This document shows, one piece after another, positions 1-8,818 of a stretch of DNA of 64,000 bases. Source of the stretch: DATFVJ01 sp963820395 (lineage in GTDB: Bacteria > Actinomycetota > Actinomycetes > Streptosporangiales > Streptosporangiaceae); contig CAWGAE010000012.1 of the NCBI GenBank assembly GCA_963820395.1, positions 124,001 through 188,000 on the forward strand, written 5' to 3'. The notes below the pieces were generated by a model. That model saw only the letters and a program-made list of their open reading frames with translations. It was not told the DNA's origin and made no database searches. The stretch's first letter is position 1, and every line of letters starts with the position of its first letter. The position numbers and the translations under genes are program-made.

Positions 1-2
1 AG

Positions 3-689
3 GCCGCCGATTACGTCGAGGTCGTCCGTCGTCTGTGGGACAGCTGGGAGGACACCGCCGAGATCCGCGACCTCGCCACCGGCCGCTTCATCGACCGCGA
101 CAAGCTGCACTACATCGACTTCGCCGGCGACTACTTCAGCGTCAGGGGGCCTTCGATCACCCCGCGGCCGCCGCAAGGGCAGCCGATCGTGAGCGCGCTG
201 GCGCACCAAAACGTGCCCTACCGGCTGGTCGCCCGCTCGGCCGACATCGGATACGTAACACCGCGCGACGGCGAGCACGCTCGCGCGATCATCGCCGAGA
301 TCCGCGGCGAGCAGCAGGCCGCCGGCCGCGCGGCGGAGACGGTGCACGTTTTCGGCGACCTCGTGGTGTTCCTTGACCCTGACGCCAGCGCCGCCGCCAG
401 CCGCAAGGCCCGGCTCGACGAGCTGGCGGGTTATGAGTACAAGAGCGACGCGACCGTCTTCACCGGGACGTCGGCGCAGCTGGCCGACCTGCTGCAGGAC
501 TGGCAGGCGAGCGGCTTGTCCGGCTTCCGGCTGCGCCCCGGCGCAATCGGCCACGACCTCGAGGCGATCACCGGCGGCCTGGTGCCGGAACTGCAGCGCC
601 GCGGCGCGTTCCGCGAGGCCTACGAGGCCGGCACCCTGCGCGGGCTGCTCGGCCTCACCCGCCCCGCGAGCCGTTACGCCACCGCCTGA
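3..689 (+). CDS. FMN-dependent monooxygenase (NtaA/SnaA/DszA-like), 5' partial
   Basis: The reading frame is open from the window edge, so the N-terminus lies outside. What remains is the C-terminal 228 or so residues of a luciferase-like flavin monooxygenase: a beta-barrel segment ending in PIVSALAHQN, then a domain closing with GLVPELQRRGAFR and TLRGLLGL, the usual tail of the nitrilotriacetate/pristinamycin-synthase/DszA group. The next gene encodes a protein with the same tail, so these are tandem paralogues. Such enzymes use reduced FMN from a separate reductase, and one is encoded at 3542. The substrate cannot be read from sequence. Confidence 0.85.
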   Translation, partial: AADYVEVVRRLWDSWEDTAEIRDLATGRFIDRDKLHYIDFAGDYFSVRGPSITPRPPQGQPIVSALAHQNVPYRLVARSADIGYVTPRDGEHARAIIAEIRGEQQAAGRAAETVHVFGDLVVFLDPDASAAASRKARLDELAGYEYKSDATVFTGTSAQLADLLQDWQASGLSGFRLRPGAIGHDLEAITGGLVPELQRRGAFREAYEAGTLRGLLGLTRPASRYATA

Positions 690-708
690 CCGCCGGGAAG
701 GATCGGAC

Positions 709-2088
709 ATGAGCAAGCCACCCAAGAAGATCCACCTCGCCGTCCACTTTCCCGGCGTGAACAACACCACGGTCTGGAGCGACCCGCGCTCGGGCAGCCA
801 CATCGAATTCAGCTCCTTCGCCCACCTGGCCCGGACCGCGGAGCGGGCCAAGTTCGACTTCCTGTTCCTTGCCGAGGGGCTGCGCCTGCGCGAGCAGAAC
901 GGCCGGATCTACGACCTCGACGTCGTGGGGCGCCCGGACACCTTCACCGTCCTCACCGCGCTGGCGGCGGTGACTGACCGGCTCGGCCTGGTCGGCACCA
1001 TCAATTCGACCTTCAATGAGCCCTACGAGGTGGCACGGCAGTTCGCGGGCCTGGATCACCTATCCGGCGGACGGGCCGGGTGGAATGTCGTCACGTCGTG
1101 GGACGCGTTCACCGGCGAGAACTTCCGGCGCGGCGGCTTCCTGCCGGAGGACGCCCGGTACGATCGGGCGCGCGCTTTCCTGCGGACGGCCTGGGAGCTC
1201 TTCGACTCCTGGCGCGGTGACGAGATAATCGCCGACAAGGAGTCAGGCGTGTTCCTCGCCGACGGTGACGCGGGCCGGTTCGCCCATCGGGACGCGCACT
1301 TCGACATCAACGGCCGGTTCAACGTGCCCCGCAGCCCGCAGGGACGTCCGGTTATCTTCCAGGCCGGCGACTCCCACGAGGGCCGCGAGTTCGCCGCGGC
1401 CAGCGCTGACGCGATCTTCACCCGGCACAGCGGGCTCGACGACGGCAAGGCGTTCTACGCCGACGTGAAAGGACGCCTGGCCCGCCACGGCCGCACCGAC
1501 GATCAGCTGCTGATCTTGCCGGCGGCGACCTTTGTGCTGGGCGACACCGACGCCGACGCCGACGAGCTCGCCCGGGAAGTGCGCCTCCAGCAAGTGAGCG
1601 GACCGACGGCGATCAGGTTCCTTGAACAGCTCTGGAACCGGGACCTGTCCTCCTACGACCCGGACGGCCCGTTGCCCAGCGTCGATCCCGACCCGGGCGA
1701 GAACACCATCGCCCGCGGCCGGGCGAGCGTGCGGATGCACCGCGACCCGCTGGCCACCGCGGCCAAGTGGCGTGCGAAGGCGGCGGCGCAGAACCTGTCG
1801 ATCCGCGAACTGATCATCGAGGTGACGGGCCGGCGGTCGTTCGTCGGCTCGCCGGTCACCGTCGCGCGGACGATCAACAGCTTCGTCCAGGCCGACGCCA
1901 GCGACGGGTTCATCCTCGTCCCGCACATAACGCCGGGCGGGCTCGACGAGTTCGCGGACACGGTCGTGCCGCTGCTGCAGGAGCGCGGTGTCTTCCGGGC
2001 CGACTACGAGGGCGGCACGCTGCGCGAGCACCTCGGCCTCGCACCACTGAAGGCCGGCTCAGCCCTCAGCCGGGCGGCGGCGTTATGA
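709..2088 (+). CDS. FMN-dependent monooxygenase, NtaA/SnaA/DszA family
   Basis: 459 residues, the normal family length. The ATG at 709 follows GGGAAGGA by about 6 bases and lies 19 bases after the previous stop; upstream in-frame codons belong to the preceding gene's shadow. It has an N-terminal IHLAVHFPGV strand, a STFNEPYEVARQFAGLDHLSGGRAGWNVVTS core typical of this group (split here as STFNEPYEVARQFAG then LDHLSGGRAGWNVVTS), a FQAGDSHEGREFAA segment near residue 220, and a FRADYEGGTLREHLGL tail. Family members oxygenate organosulfur, aminopolycarboxylate or similar substrates with FMNH2 and O2. Its TGA overlaps a downstream ATG, suggesting co-transcription with 2415 and 3542. Confidence 0.9.
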   Translation: MSKPPKKIHLAVHFPGVNNTTVWSDPRSGSHIEFSSFAHLARTAERAKFDFLFLAEGLRLREQNGRIYDLDVVGRPDTFTVLTALAAVTDRLGLVGTINSTFNEPYEVARQFAGLDHLSGGRAGWNVVTSWDAFTGENFRRGGFLPEDARYDRARAFLRTAWELFDSWRGDEIIADKESGVFLADGDAGRFAHRDAHFDINGRFNVPRSPQGRPVIFQAGDSHEGREFAAASADAIFTRHSGLDDGKAFYADVKGRLARHGRTDDQLLILPAATFVLGDTDADADELAREVRLQQVSGPTAIRFLEQLWNRDLSSYDPDGPLPSVDPDPGENTIARGRASVRMHRDPLATAAKWRAKAAAQNLSIRELIIEVTGRRSFVGSPVTVARTINSFVQADASDGFILVPHITPGGLDEFADTVVPLLQERGVFRADYEGGTLREHLGLAPLKAGSALSRAAAL

Positions 2089-2399
2089 GGTTCCTGGCGG
2101 TCACCCTGATCGTCACGCCCCAGGCCGAGGTATGGCCCCGGCCGCTGCGGCAGCAGATCCTGGTCTGCCGCGGCAGCGCGACCAGCAAGGAGTCCGTCGA
2201 CTTGGCGGCCCGCTGCGGCGACCCGGTCCGTTGCGCGAACGTGACCAGTCCGACATCGTCCCCGGGCCGCGGCGCGACATCCCTGGCGCGCGTGCGCCTC
2301 CATCTCGTGGGCGGCGTCGGCGTCGGCGAGGGTCTGGCCCCGCCGCGACCCGATGACGATGTCACGACCGAATCGCCGTTCGCCGACTCCTCAACGTAA
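2085..2399 (+). pseudogene. Degraded small ORF, possible luciferase-like monooxygenase N-terminus
   Basis: An ATGA overlap couples this 104-residue frame to the preceding monooxygenase. The first dozen residues (MRFLAVTLIVTP) resemble the start of LLM-class monooxygenases that often follow NtaA-like genes. After that the frame becomes arginine/serine-rich and matches no family I recognise, so the rest of the gene seems lost or scrambled. It could equally be a spurious frame in a 326-base spacer. I infer a remnant because the start coupling and opening motif are the only gene-like features. Confidence 0.3.
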
Positions 2400-2414
2400 G
2401 GGACCTGACCTGCT

Positions 2415-3545
2415 ATGGCCACCACGCCACTCGCGGTGCTCGACCTAATACCCATCACCTCCGGCCGCACCGCCGCCGACGCACTGCGGTGTAGCATCGA
2501 CCTCGCCCAGCAAGCCGAACGCTTCGGCTATACCCGCTACTGGTTCGCCGAGCACCACCTCAATCCCGGCATCGCCGGAACCTCCCCTGCCGTCGTCCTC
2601 GCGCTCACCGCCGCCGCGACCTCGACGATCCGGATCGGATCCGGCGCGGTCCAGCTCGGCCACCGCACGGCGCTGTCGACGGTCGAGGAATTCGGTCTCA
2701 TCGACGCCTTGCACCCCGGCCGCCTCGACCTCGGCCTGGGCCGATCGGGTGGGCGGCCGACCAAGCGCAACCGCGAGCCGAGGCTGGTCGGCGCGACGCA
2801 GGTGGTGGACGGCCGGGCGCCGAACGGACTGCGCATTCCCCCGCGGTACTCCATGGAGCATCTGCTCGGCACGCCACGCTTTGAGTTGCAGAAGACACTG
2901 CTGCTGCAGCCCGGTGCCCACGCCCAGGACTACGCCGAACAGGTCGACGACATCCTCGCCCTGCTCCGCGGCATCTACCGCTCGGCTGACGGCGTCGAGG
3001 CGCACGCCATCCCTGGTGAGGGCGCGGATGTGCAGGTGTGGATCCTCGGCAGCAGCGGCGGGCAGAGCGCCGAGGTCGCTGGTTCGAACGGCCTGCGATT
3101 TGCCGCGAACTATCACATCACTCCGGCCACCGTGCTTGAGGCCGCAGAGGGATACCGGGCCGCATTCCGGCCCTCCGCCGAGCTCGACCGGCCATACACC
3201 AGTGTCTCCGCCGACGTCGTGGTCGCCGAGGACGAGGCAACCGCGCGGGAGCTCGCTACCGGATACGGCCTATGGGTCCGCAGCATCCGCTCCGGGGAGG
3301 GCGCGATCGCGTTCCCGACCCCGGAGCAGGCCCGAGCGCACTCCTGGACTGACGCCGACCGGGCACTGGTCGCCGACCGGGTGGACACGCAGTTGGTCGG
3401 CTCCCCGCAGCAGGTGGCCGGCCAGCTCGAACAGCTGCAGGAGGCGACCAGTGCCGACGAGCTGATCATCACCACGATCACCCACGACCACGCCGACCGG
3501 GTCCGCTCCTACCAGCTGCTGGCGCAGGAGTGGCAGCGCCGATGA
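2415..3545 (+). CDS. LLM-class flavin-dependent oxidoreductase, MsnO8-like
   Basis: 376 residues, full length for the group. The N-terminus PLAVLDLIPITSG, the RYWFAEHHLNPGIAGTSPAV segment (shown in two parts: RYWFAEHHLNP, GIAGTSPAV) and the LGLGRSGG motif near residue 110 mark the MsnO8-like subgroup of the bacterial luciferase superfamily. The C-terminus has the QLVGSPQQVAGQL helix that closes the barrel. It should take reduced flavin from the reductase encoded immediately downstream, whose ATG overlaps this gene's TGA by four bases (ATGA at 3542). The substrate is unknown. Confidence 0.88.
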   Translation: MATTPLAVLDLIPITSGRTAADALRCSIDLAQQAERFGYTRYWFAEHHLNPGIAGTSPAVVLALTAAATSTIRIGSGAVQLGHRTALSTVEEFGLIDALHPGRLDLGLGRSGGRPTKRNREPRLVGATQVVDGRAPNGLRIPPRYSMEHLLGTPRFELQKTLLLQPGAHAQDYAEQVDDILALLRGIYRSADGVEAHAIPGEGADVQVWILGSSGGQSAEVAGSNGLRFAANYHITPATVLEAAEGYRAAFRPSAELDRPYTSVSADVVVAEDEATARELATGYGLWVRSIRSGEGAIAFPTPEQARAHSWTDADRALVADRVDTQLVGSPQQVAGQLEQLQEATSADELIITTITHDHADRVRSYQLLAQEWQRR

Positions 3546-4108
3546 GCGTCGCGATCGTCGTCGGCAACCCGAAGCCGCGTTCCCGCACGTGGCAGGCAGC
3601 TCACCTGGTCGCCGAAAAGATCACCGGCGGACCGGCCGACCTGAGCGTGGACCTCGTCGATCTCGGTGGCGCCCTGCTGGACTGGGCGGACCAGCAGGTG
3701 GCCGAGACCATCGCGGCAGTGCGGACCCGCGATCTGCTGATCGTCGCCAGCCCCACTTACAAGGCCACCTACACCGGGCTGCTGAAGCTGTTCCTCGACC
3801 GGATCGCGGGCGGCGGGTTGGCAGGGGTGACCGCGGTGCCGCTCATGCTCGGCGGCGACTGGCGCCACTCCCTGGCTGCGGACCTTCTGCTCAAGCCGGT
3901 GCTCGTCGAGCTCGGCGCCACGTGCCCGACGCGAGGACTGTTCCTGGTCGACACGGACTATGCCGAATCCGAGGTACTCGACACATGGCTGGAGTCGTCG
4001 CGACCGCAGATCAAGGCGAGCCTCGCAGGACCGTCCGCACGCATCATGCCTGCGCCTCCCGCGACATCAGGGCGTTCGCCTCACCGTAGGGCAGGGCGTC
4101 CGAGGTGA
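3542..4108 (+). CDS. NADPH-dependent FMN reductase family protein
   Basis: 188 residues, translationally coupled to the monooxygenase before it, which supports the ATG at 3542. The N-terminal VAIVVGNPKPRSRTW is the FMN phosphate-binding loop of the flavodoxin fold, and the middle ASPTYKATYTGLLKLFLDR matches the NADPH-dependent FMN reductase signature. It likely supplies FMNH2 to the monooxygenases at 3, 709 and 2415. The last 25 or so residues are basic and proline-rich and overlap by 65 bases the convergent gene ending at 4044, so the native stop may have been lost and the frame read through. Confidence 0.87.
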   Translation: MSVAIVVGNPKPRSRTWQAAHLVAEKITGGPADLSVDLVDLGGALLDWADQQVAETIAAVRTRDLLIVASPTYKATYTGLLKLFLDRIAGGGLAGVTAVPLMLGGDWRHSLAADLLLKPVLVELGATCPTRGLFLVDTDYAESEVLDTWLESSRPQIKASLAGPSARIMPAPPATSGRSPHRRAGRPR

Positions 4109-4892
4109 AGGTGAACGTGCCATGGTCATTTATCTCCCGTGCGGCTCGCCAGACGCTGCCGAGCGCGGCCCTGGCCAGCGCGGATCCGAGGCTGATCCGG
4201 CGGGCTCCGCATGCGGCGAGCTCACTGACCGACAGCACCGGGCCGACGCCGGCGAGGACGTTGACCGGCCGGTCCACTGCGGAGCAGACGGTGCGGATTG
4301 CGTCGACGTCCGGCAGGCCCGGCGCGTACAGCACATCCGCGCCCGCATCCTGGAAAGCCTGGAGCCGGCGGATGGTGTCCTTGAGGTCTGCCCGGCGGTA
4401 GAGGAAGTTCTCCGCACGCGCCGTCAGGGTAAACGGAAACGGCAGAGCCCTCGCGGCTTCGACGGCCGCGGCGACGCGCTCGGCAGCGACGTTGAGCGGC
4501 TGGATCGGCGCCTGCGGGTCACCGGTCGTGTCTTCGATCGAGCAGCCGACCAGCCCCGTGTCGGCGGCAAGGCGAATGGTCTCCGCGATCTCCTCGGTGG
4601 ATTCGGCGTAGCAGCGCTCCAGGTCCGCGGAGACCGGCAGATGTGTCGCTGCAACGATCGAGCGCGCGTTGCCCAGCGCCTCGTCACGAGCGACCATTTT
4701 CGCGCCATCGGTTCGGCCGAGCGCGAAGGCCAGGCCCGCGCTCGTCGTCGCCAGGGCTGCGAAACCGAGCTGCGACAACAGGCGCGCGGTCCCCGCGTCC
4801 CACGGGTTCGGGATAACAAAGGCCCCGTCGCCCGCGTGGAGGTCCCGGAAGGCGGCGCCCCGCTGGAATTGATCTTCTGCGTCAAGTTGCAC
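4044..4892 (-). CDS. Isocitrate lyase/PEP mutase superfamily protein
   Basis: 282 residues starting at a GTG preceded by GGAAGGAAG. The barrel signatures are NPWDAGTARLLSQLGF near residue 28, VSADLERCY near 87, GCSIEDT near 114 and ARAENFL near 160, as in the oxaloacetate hydrolase / 2-methylisocitrate lyase-like / PEP mutase branch. These enzymes make or break C-C or C-P bonds in 2-oxo or hydroxy diacids with Mg2+. The exact reaction cannot be assigned. An IS630 element lies immediately upstream, so the native promoter has probably been displaced, and transcription may now come from the transposase reading in the same direction. Confidence 0.85.
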   Translation of the reverse strand: MQLDAEDQFQRGAAFRDLHAGDGAFVIPNPWDAGTARLLSQLGFAALATTSAGLAFALGRTDGAKMVARDEALGNARSIVAATHLPVSADLERCYAESTEEIAETIRLAADTGLVGCSIEDTTGDPQAPIQPLNVAAERVAAAVEAARALPFPFTLTARAENFLYRRADLKDTIRRLQAFQDAGADVLYAPGLPDVDAIRTVCSAVDRPVNVLAGVGPVLSVSELAACGARRISLGSALARAALGSVWRAAREINDHGTFTFTSDALPYGEANALMSREAQA

Positions 4893-4904
4893 TGTGCTTC
4901 CTTC

Positions 4905-6236
4905 CTAGTGTCCTGCGCCTGAAATCTGCGCGATATATTTGGCTAAGGAGTTCAGGATCTCCTCCGCGGTTTTTGTCCAGATGAATGGCCGGGGGTTCTG
5001 GTTCCAGGTTTCGATCCAGGCGCGGACGTCTTTTTCCAGGGCCTGGACGCTCTTGTGGACTCCGCGGCGGATCATTTGGTCGGTCAGGAACCCGAACCAC
5101 CGCTCCACCTGGTTGATCCACGACGATCCGGTGGGCGTGAAGTGCAGGCGGAACCGGGGGTGGCGGGCGAGCCAGTCCTGGATCGCGGGGGTCTTGTGGG
5201 TGGCGAGGTTGTCGCAGACCAGGTGCACGCCCAGCCCGGCCGGGACGGCCTTGTCGATCGCGATCAGGAACTTCTTGAACTCCACCGCGCGGTGCTGGCG
5301 GTGGATCTGGGAGATCACGGTGCCGTCGGCGATGTTGAAGGCGGCGAACAGGCTGGTCACGCCGTTCCGGGCGTAGTCGTGGGTGCGCCGTTCGGGCATG
5401 CCGGGCATCATCGGCAGCACTGGCTGGGACCGGTCCAGGGCCTGCATGCCTGATTTCTCGTCGACGCACAGCACGACGGCCTTCTCCGGCGGGTTGTGGT
5501 AAAGACCGACGACGTCGACGACCTTCTCGATGAACAGCGGGTCGGTGGACAGCTTGAACCCGTCGGTCAGGTGCGGCTTGAGTTCGAACTTGCGCCAGAT
5601 CCGGCCGATCGTCGAGCGTGACAGGCCGCTGCGGCGGGCCATCGAGGCCCGTGACCAGTGCGTGGCGTCCTTGGGGGTTTCCTCCAGCGTCGCGGCCACG
5701 ACGTCTTCGACCTGGTCCAGCAGGATCGACGGCGGGCGGCCCGGGCGCGGCTCGTCGGCTAGCCCGTCCAGCCGGCGGGCGATGAACCGGCGCCGCCACC
5801 GGGTCACCGTGCCCGGCGTGATCCGCAGCTCGGCGGCCACCTGCTTGTTCGGCGTGCCCTGCGCGCAGGCCAGCACGATCTTCGACCGCAGCGCCAGCGC
5901 CTGGCAGGTCTTGGCCCGCCGCGACCAGCGCGTGAGCTGATCGCGCTCGTCATCGGCCAGCTCCAGCCCGGCTTTCGGCCGCCCCGCCCGTTCGCCGTCG
6001 GCCAGCCCTTCCAGCCGCGCCCCGGCAAACCGCGTACGCCACTTGCCCACCGTCATCTGCGTGACGCCCAGATCGGCGGCCACCCGCTGGTACACCACCC
6101 CCGGCTCCGCGCAGGCCAGCACAATCCGGGCCCGCACCGCCGGCCTTCGCGACGGCCCACCCGACCAGCGGACCAGCTGGTCACGCTCCTCCTCGGTCAG
6201 CACGAACTCAGCAGCGGCACCTCTAGTACGCGACAT
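4905..6236 (-). CDS. IS630 family transposase
   Basis: 443 residues. Two consecutive helix-turn-helix units (about residues 15-80 and 90-155, each with a VRARIVLACA- or LRSKIVLACA-like helix) precede a winged helix and a DDE domain: VVLCVDEKSGMQAL (first Asp), LVCDNLATHKTP (second Asp) and TPTGSSWINQVERWFGFL (Glu). This is the IS630/Tc1-mariner arrangement. The catalytic residues are present, so the protein may be active. Its TAG stop lies across the left target TA dinucleotide (plus strand 4905-4907), so the final codon is completed by flanking DNA. Confidence 0.93.
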   Translation of the reverse strand: MSRTRGAAAEFVLTEEERDQLVRWSGGPSRRPAVRARIVLACAEPGVVYQRVAADLGVTQMTVGKWRTRFAGARLEGLADGERAGRPKAGLELADDERDQLTRWSRRAKTCQALALRSKIVLACAQGTPNKQVAAELRITPGTVTRWRRRFIARRLDGLADEPRPGRPPSILLDQVEDVVAATLEETPKDATHWSRASMARRSGLSRSTIGRIWRKFELKPHLTDGFKLSTDPLFIEKVVDVVGLYHNPPEKAVVLCVDEKSGMQALDRSQPVLPMMPGMPERRTHDYARNGVTSLFAAFNIADGTVISQIHRQHRAVEFKKFLIAIDKAVPAGLGVHLVCDNLATHKTPAIQDWLARHPRFRLHFTPTGSSWINQVERWFGFLTDQMIRRGVHKSVQALEKDVRAWIETWNQNPRPFIWTKTAEEILNSLAKYIAQISGAGH

Positions 6237-6283
6237 ACAGAAATTATACTAACTTAGAGCGTAGATTTCAGGCGCATGACACT
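4907..6283. mobile_element. IS630-family insertion sequence with terminal inverted repeats
   Basis: The left end reads gtgtcctgcgcctgaaatct from 4908. The right end, reverse-complemented from 6282, reads gtgtcatgcgcctgaaatct, giving about 25 bp of inverted repeat with two or three mismatches around the transposase gene. The left end abuts a TA, the usual IS630 target. The right end abuts TG and runs directly into a second related inverted repeat (next entry). Confidence 0.85.
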
Positions 6284-6399
6284 GTGTCCCGCGCCGTAAG
6301 TTCGCTGAATATTTCTAGCAGGGACTTCGCCCGATTGTAAGGTCTTCACCGGTGCTGATGATCTCTGATTTATGTGAACGATTTTAGGCGCGGGACACT
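6284..6399. mobile_element. Short MITE-like element with IS630-type ends
   Basis: About 116 bp bounded by gtgtcccgcgcc at 6284 and its exact complement ggcgcgggacac ending at 6398, with further partial pairing inward. The ends resemble those of the adjacent IS630 copy but are not identical. It holds no open frame. The outer edge is followed by TA at 6399-6400. It is either a non-autonomous derivative or the leftover end of a second IS630-type copy. The remaining bases to 6538 show nothing recognisable. Confidence 0.6.
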
Positions 6400-6538
6400 A
6401 GATCGTTCGACACGCCGGTCGGCACGGACGACCGCACGCAGAAGGCCGGTCGCGGTCGACGGTTGCGCGTCCGGGCCTACCGCCGGAGCCGACATCGAGC
6501 TCCCCGGCCCGACCCCCATCCCGCCGGGCGCTTAGCGC

Positions 6539-7753
6539 CTAGCCCGTGACCCTTACCGTGACGCCGAGGGTGAGGTACCGCCAAGCCTGCTCAGCGGCGC
6601 TATAGGGTAGCTCGACGCAGCCCAGGCTCTGCGGGTAGCCGTAGGAGGCGCGCGCGTAGTAGTGCACGGCGTCGCCGCCGTGGAAGTAGGAAACGAACGA
6701 GACGGGATCGGCGTAGTGGCTGCCGTCCGGGTTAGTGCCCCGCATGATCTGGTAGCGGTATCGCCGGTACACGGGGAAGGTGCCGTCAACTGTCGGCGAG
6801 GCCGATATCCCGGTGTTGGCGAGGCTGTGCAGGACGATCCGGCCGTCATGCCAGATGGTCAGCGTCTCCGGGTTCCCCTTGTTCGCAATGGCGTAGGTGT
6901 AGCCTTTGCTGTTCTTCTCGCCTGCGGCCTCCGCCCTGAACAGGGCGTCCCATAGGGCAAGGTCGGGGACGCCGTTGACCGGCATGTCATGCTCGGACTC
7001 AAAGGCCATCACCGCTCCCTGGATGATGACGTTGAACGTGTCGGGCTGCCAGATGCTGATCAGCGAGGCCGGATACCCCTGGTTCATGGTGAAAGTGCCC
7101 GGTGGCGGACTGTAGGCGAGCGCGGCCTGGTTCGCCATCCGGGAGCTGATCAGTTCGACCGGCCGGGGGAGCTGCCTGCCCAGATCCTGCTGTTGCCACG
7201 ACACCGGCAGGTAACCAAGCTCGGCGAGCAGCTCACTCAGCCGACGCACGGAGTATGCCCCGGTGCCGAAGTGCGCCGCCCCGGGCTCGGCGAGCAGCCC
7301 CCCAGTGGCGGAGCGCACGCCGGCCCGCCCGCCAGGAATCGTGACCGTTATCCGGGTCGACGGGCGGAACGGCACGGCGGGCGTGAAAATCATCGTGTCG
7401 CCGGCTGACTGCCAGCTGCCCGGGACCTTCGGAGTCACACTTGGCAGCGGGGAGCCAGCGGCGAGCGGGGCGGAGAAGGCGACCTGAACCGGCTCATCCC
7501 CATCCACGTTCCTGCTACCCGATGCCGGGGTTACCGACAGGATCCGCAACGGCGGTCTGCCAATGCGTGCCCCGGCGCCTAAATCGCTCGTCGTCCCGAG
7601 CCGCGCCACCGAATACGTCCCGGTGCCCGCCGCCACAACGACGATCGCCGTTGCCATCGCGATGACCCGCGACCTGGGCTGCCGGGCCACTCGGGCGCCG
7701 ATCCTGGAAGCCTGGGCCGCCACCTGCCTGCCGAGCCGTCCCACACTCAACAC
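6539..7753 (-). CDS. L,D-transpeptidase (YkuD) with Big/Ig-like domain
   Basis: About 404 residues from the GTG at 7753, which sits after a purine-rich GGCGGAGCGGA; an upstream ATG at 7792 is possible. A single membrane anchor (VIAMATAIVVVAAGTGTYSVA) is followed by a Big-type beta-sandwich (LSVTPASGSRNVDGDEPVQVAFSAP region), a peptidoglycan-binding-like helix set (AVMAFESEHDMPVNGV) and a C-terminal YkuD domain with the SLGCVEL catalytic cysteine and upstream FHGGDAVHYYA. It should form 3-3 peptidoglycan crosslinks outside the membrane. The usual SHGC core is SLGC here, a common variant. It stands alone, transcribed away from the thioesterase gene. Confidence 0.88.
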   Translation of the reverse strand: MLSVGRLGRQVAAQASRIGARVARQPRSRVIAMATAIVVVAAGTGTYSVARLGTTSDLGAGARIGRPPLRILSVTPASGSRNVDGDEPVQVAFSAPLAAGSPLPSVTPKVPGSWQSAGDTMIFTPAVPFRPSTRITVTIPGGRAGVRSATGGLLAEPGAAHFGTGAYSVRRLSELLAELGYLPVSWQQQDLGRQLPRPVELISSRMANQAALAYSPPPGTFTMNQGYPASLISIWQPDTFNVIIQGAVMAFESEHDMPVNGVPDLALWDALFRAEAAGEKNSKGYTYAIANKGNPETLTIWHDGRIVLHSLANTGISASPTVDGTFPVYRRYRYQIMRGTNPDGSHYADPVSFVSYFHGGDAVHYYARASYGYPQSLGCVELPYSAAEQAWRYLTLGVTVRVTG

Positions 7754-7881
7754 TCCGCTCCGCCGTCTATGGCACGACCGGTCAGCGATCACTGGTCAGA
7801 ACCGGTCCTGCCAGTCTAGTTTGCGAGCATTACGTGAGGCCGATCTGTGGATGGTGGACCGGCCTGGATGATGCCCCGTGA

Positions 7882-8586
7882 TCAGCCGGGCTGGCCGCCG
7901 GCCGGTCCGGGGCCCCGCCGCGGAAGGACCTGCCAGCCCCGTGGCAGCACGAACTCGCCGGTGGCTTCCACGGTCAGCTCGCCCCGCTCGTTGAGAATCC
8001 GGCCGTCCACTATCGTGGTGCGGCGCTCCACCCCCCTGATCCAGGCCTCGGCGACGAGCGGTGCGCCCACCGGCGTCGGGCGCAGGTAACGCAGGGTCAG
8101 CTCCGCCGTCATGCCCAGCCGGTCCCCCGCGGCGGCGGCGGACCCGAGCAGGGAATCAAGGATGGCCGCGCAGACGCCACCATGCACGGCATCAGGTGGC
8201 CCCTCGTAGACGTGTCCAAGGATGAACTCGGCGCGTGCGGTTCCCTCGGGCGTGATGGCGATCCTGATCGGCGGCGCAAGCGGATTCGCCTCGCCTGCCA
8301 CCGGGCTGTGCGGGTCGAGGACCCGCCCATCCGGACTTACCTCGAACCGGATGGGCGCTGGCCGGCGCCGCGCGCCGAGCCGCGCGGCCAGGTTCCCGAT
8401 CTCGGCCGCCGCCGCATCGAGCTCAGCGATGGGCGCGTCGCTGAGCACGACAGCCTCGACGAGCTCGCGCGTCCGCACGGCGAGACAGGTGAGCGCGGTC
8501 AGCAGCGCGGCATCCGGGCGCGTTCCGAACGGGCCGCCACCCGCACCGGCACCGGCAGCGCCGCTTGCGCGGCCGACGTCGATCAT
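7882..8586 (-). CDS. PaaI-type hotdog thioesterase
   Basis: About 234 residues from the ATG at 8586; the frame stays open upstream and a GTG at 8661 is an alternative. The C-terminal half is a 4HBT hotdog fold with the PPDAVHGGVCAAILDSLLG helix (HGG near the oxyanion site), followed by LTLRYLRPTPVGAPLVAEAWI. The first 90 residues are helical and may be a regulatory or dimerisation addition. Such enzymes hydrolyse acyl-CoA thioesters; the acyl group is unknown. It is divergent from the stress-protein gene at 8819. Confidence 0.82.
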   Translation of the reverse strand: MIDVGRASGAAGAGAGGGPFGTRPDAALLTALTCLAVRTRELVEAVVLSDAPIAELDAAAAEIGNLAARLGARRRPAPIRFEVSPDGRVLDPHSPVAGEANPLAPPIRIAITPEGTARAEFILGHVYEGPPDAVHGGVCAAILDSLLGSAAAAGDRLGMTAELTLRYLRPTPVGAPLVAEAWIRGVERRTTIVDGRILNERGELTVEATGEFVLPRGWQVLPRRGPGPAGGQPG

Positions 8587-8818
8587 CTCCGCGGCGCCCC
8601 TATCCCTTTCATCCCGATCATCCGGGCTCAACAGGCGGCCCTCCCAGCGCACAGCCGTCACCGAACATAACTCGGTCCGATCCGCAGCTTGCCCATCAGC
8701 GCAACGCGGGTCAAATCGCCGTTCGGCTGTAGGCCGCGGTGCCCTTGCGCTACATGGCTCGCGATACATTGAGCGGGTACCCGCCGGAGCGCAGACCGAG
8801 ACCAAGTGGGTGGTCGTC

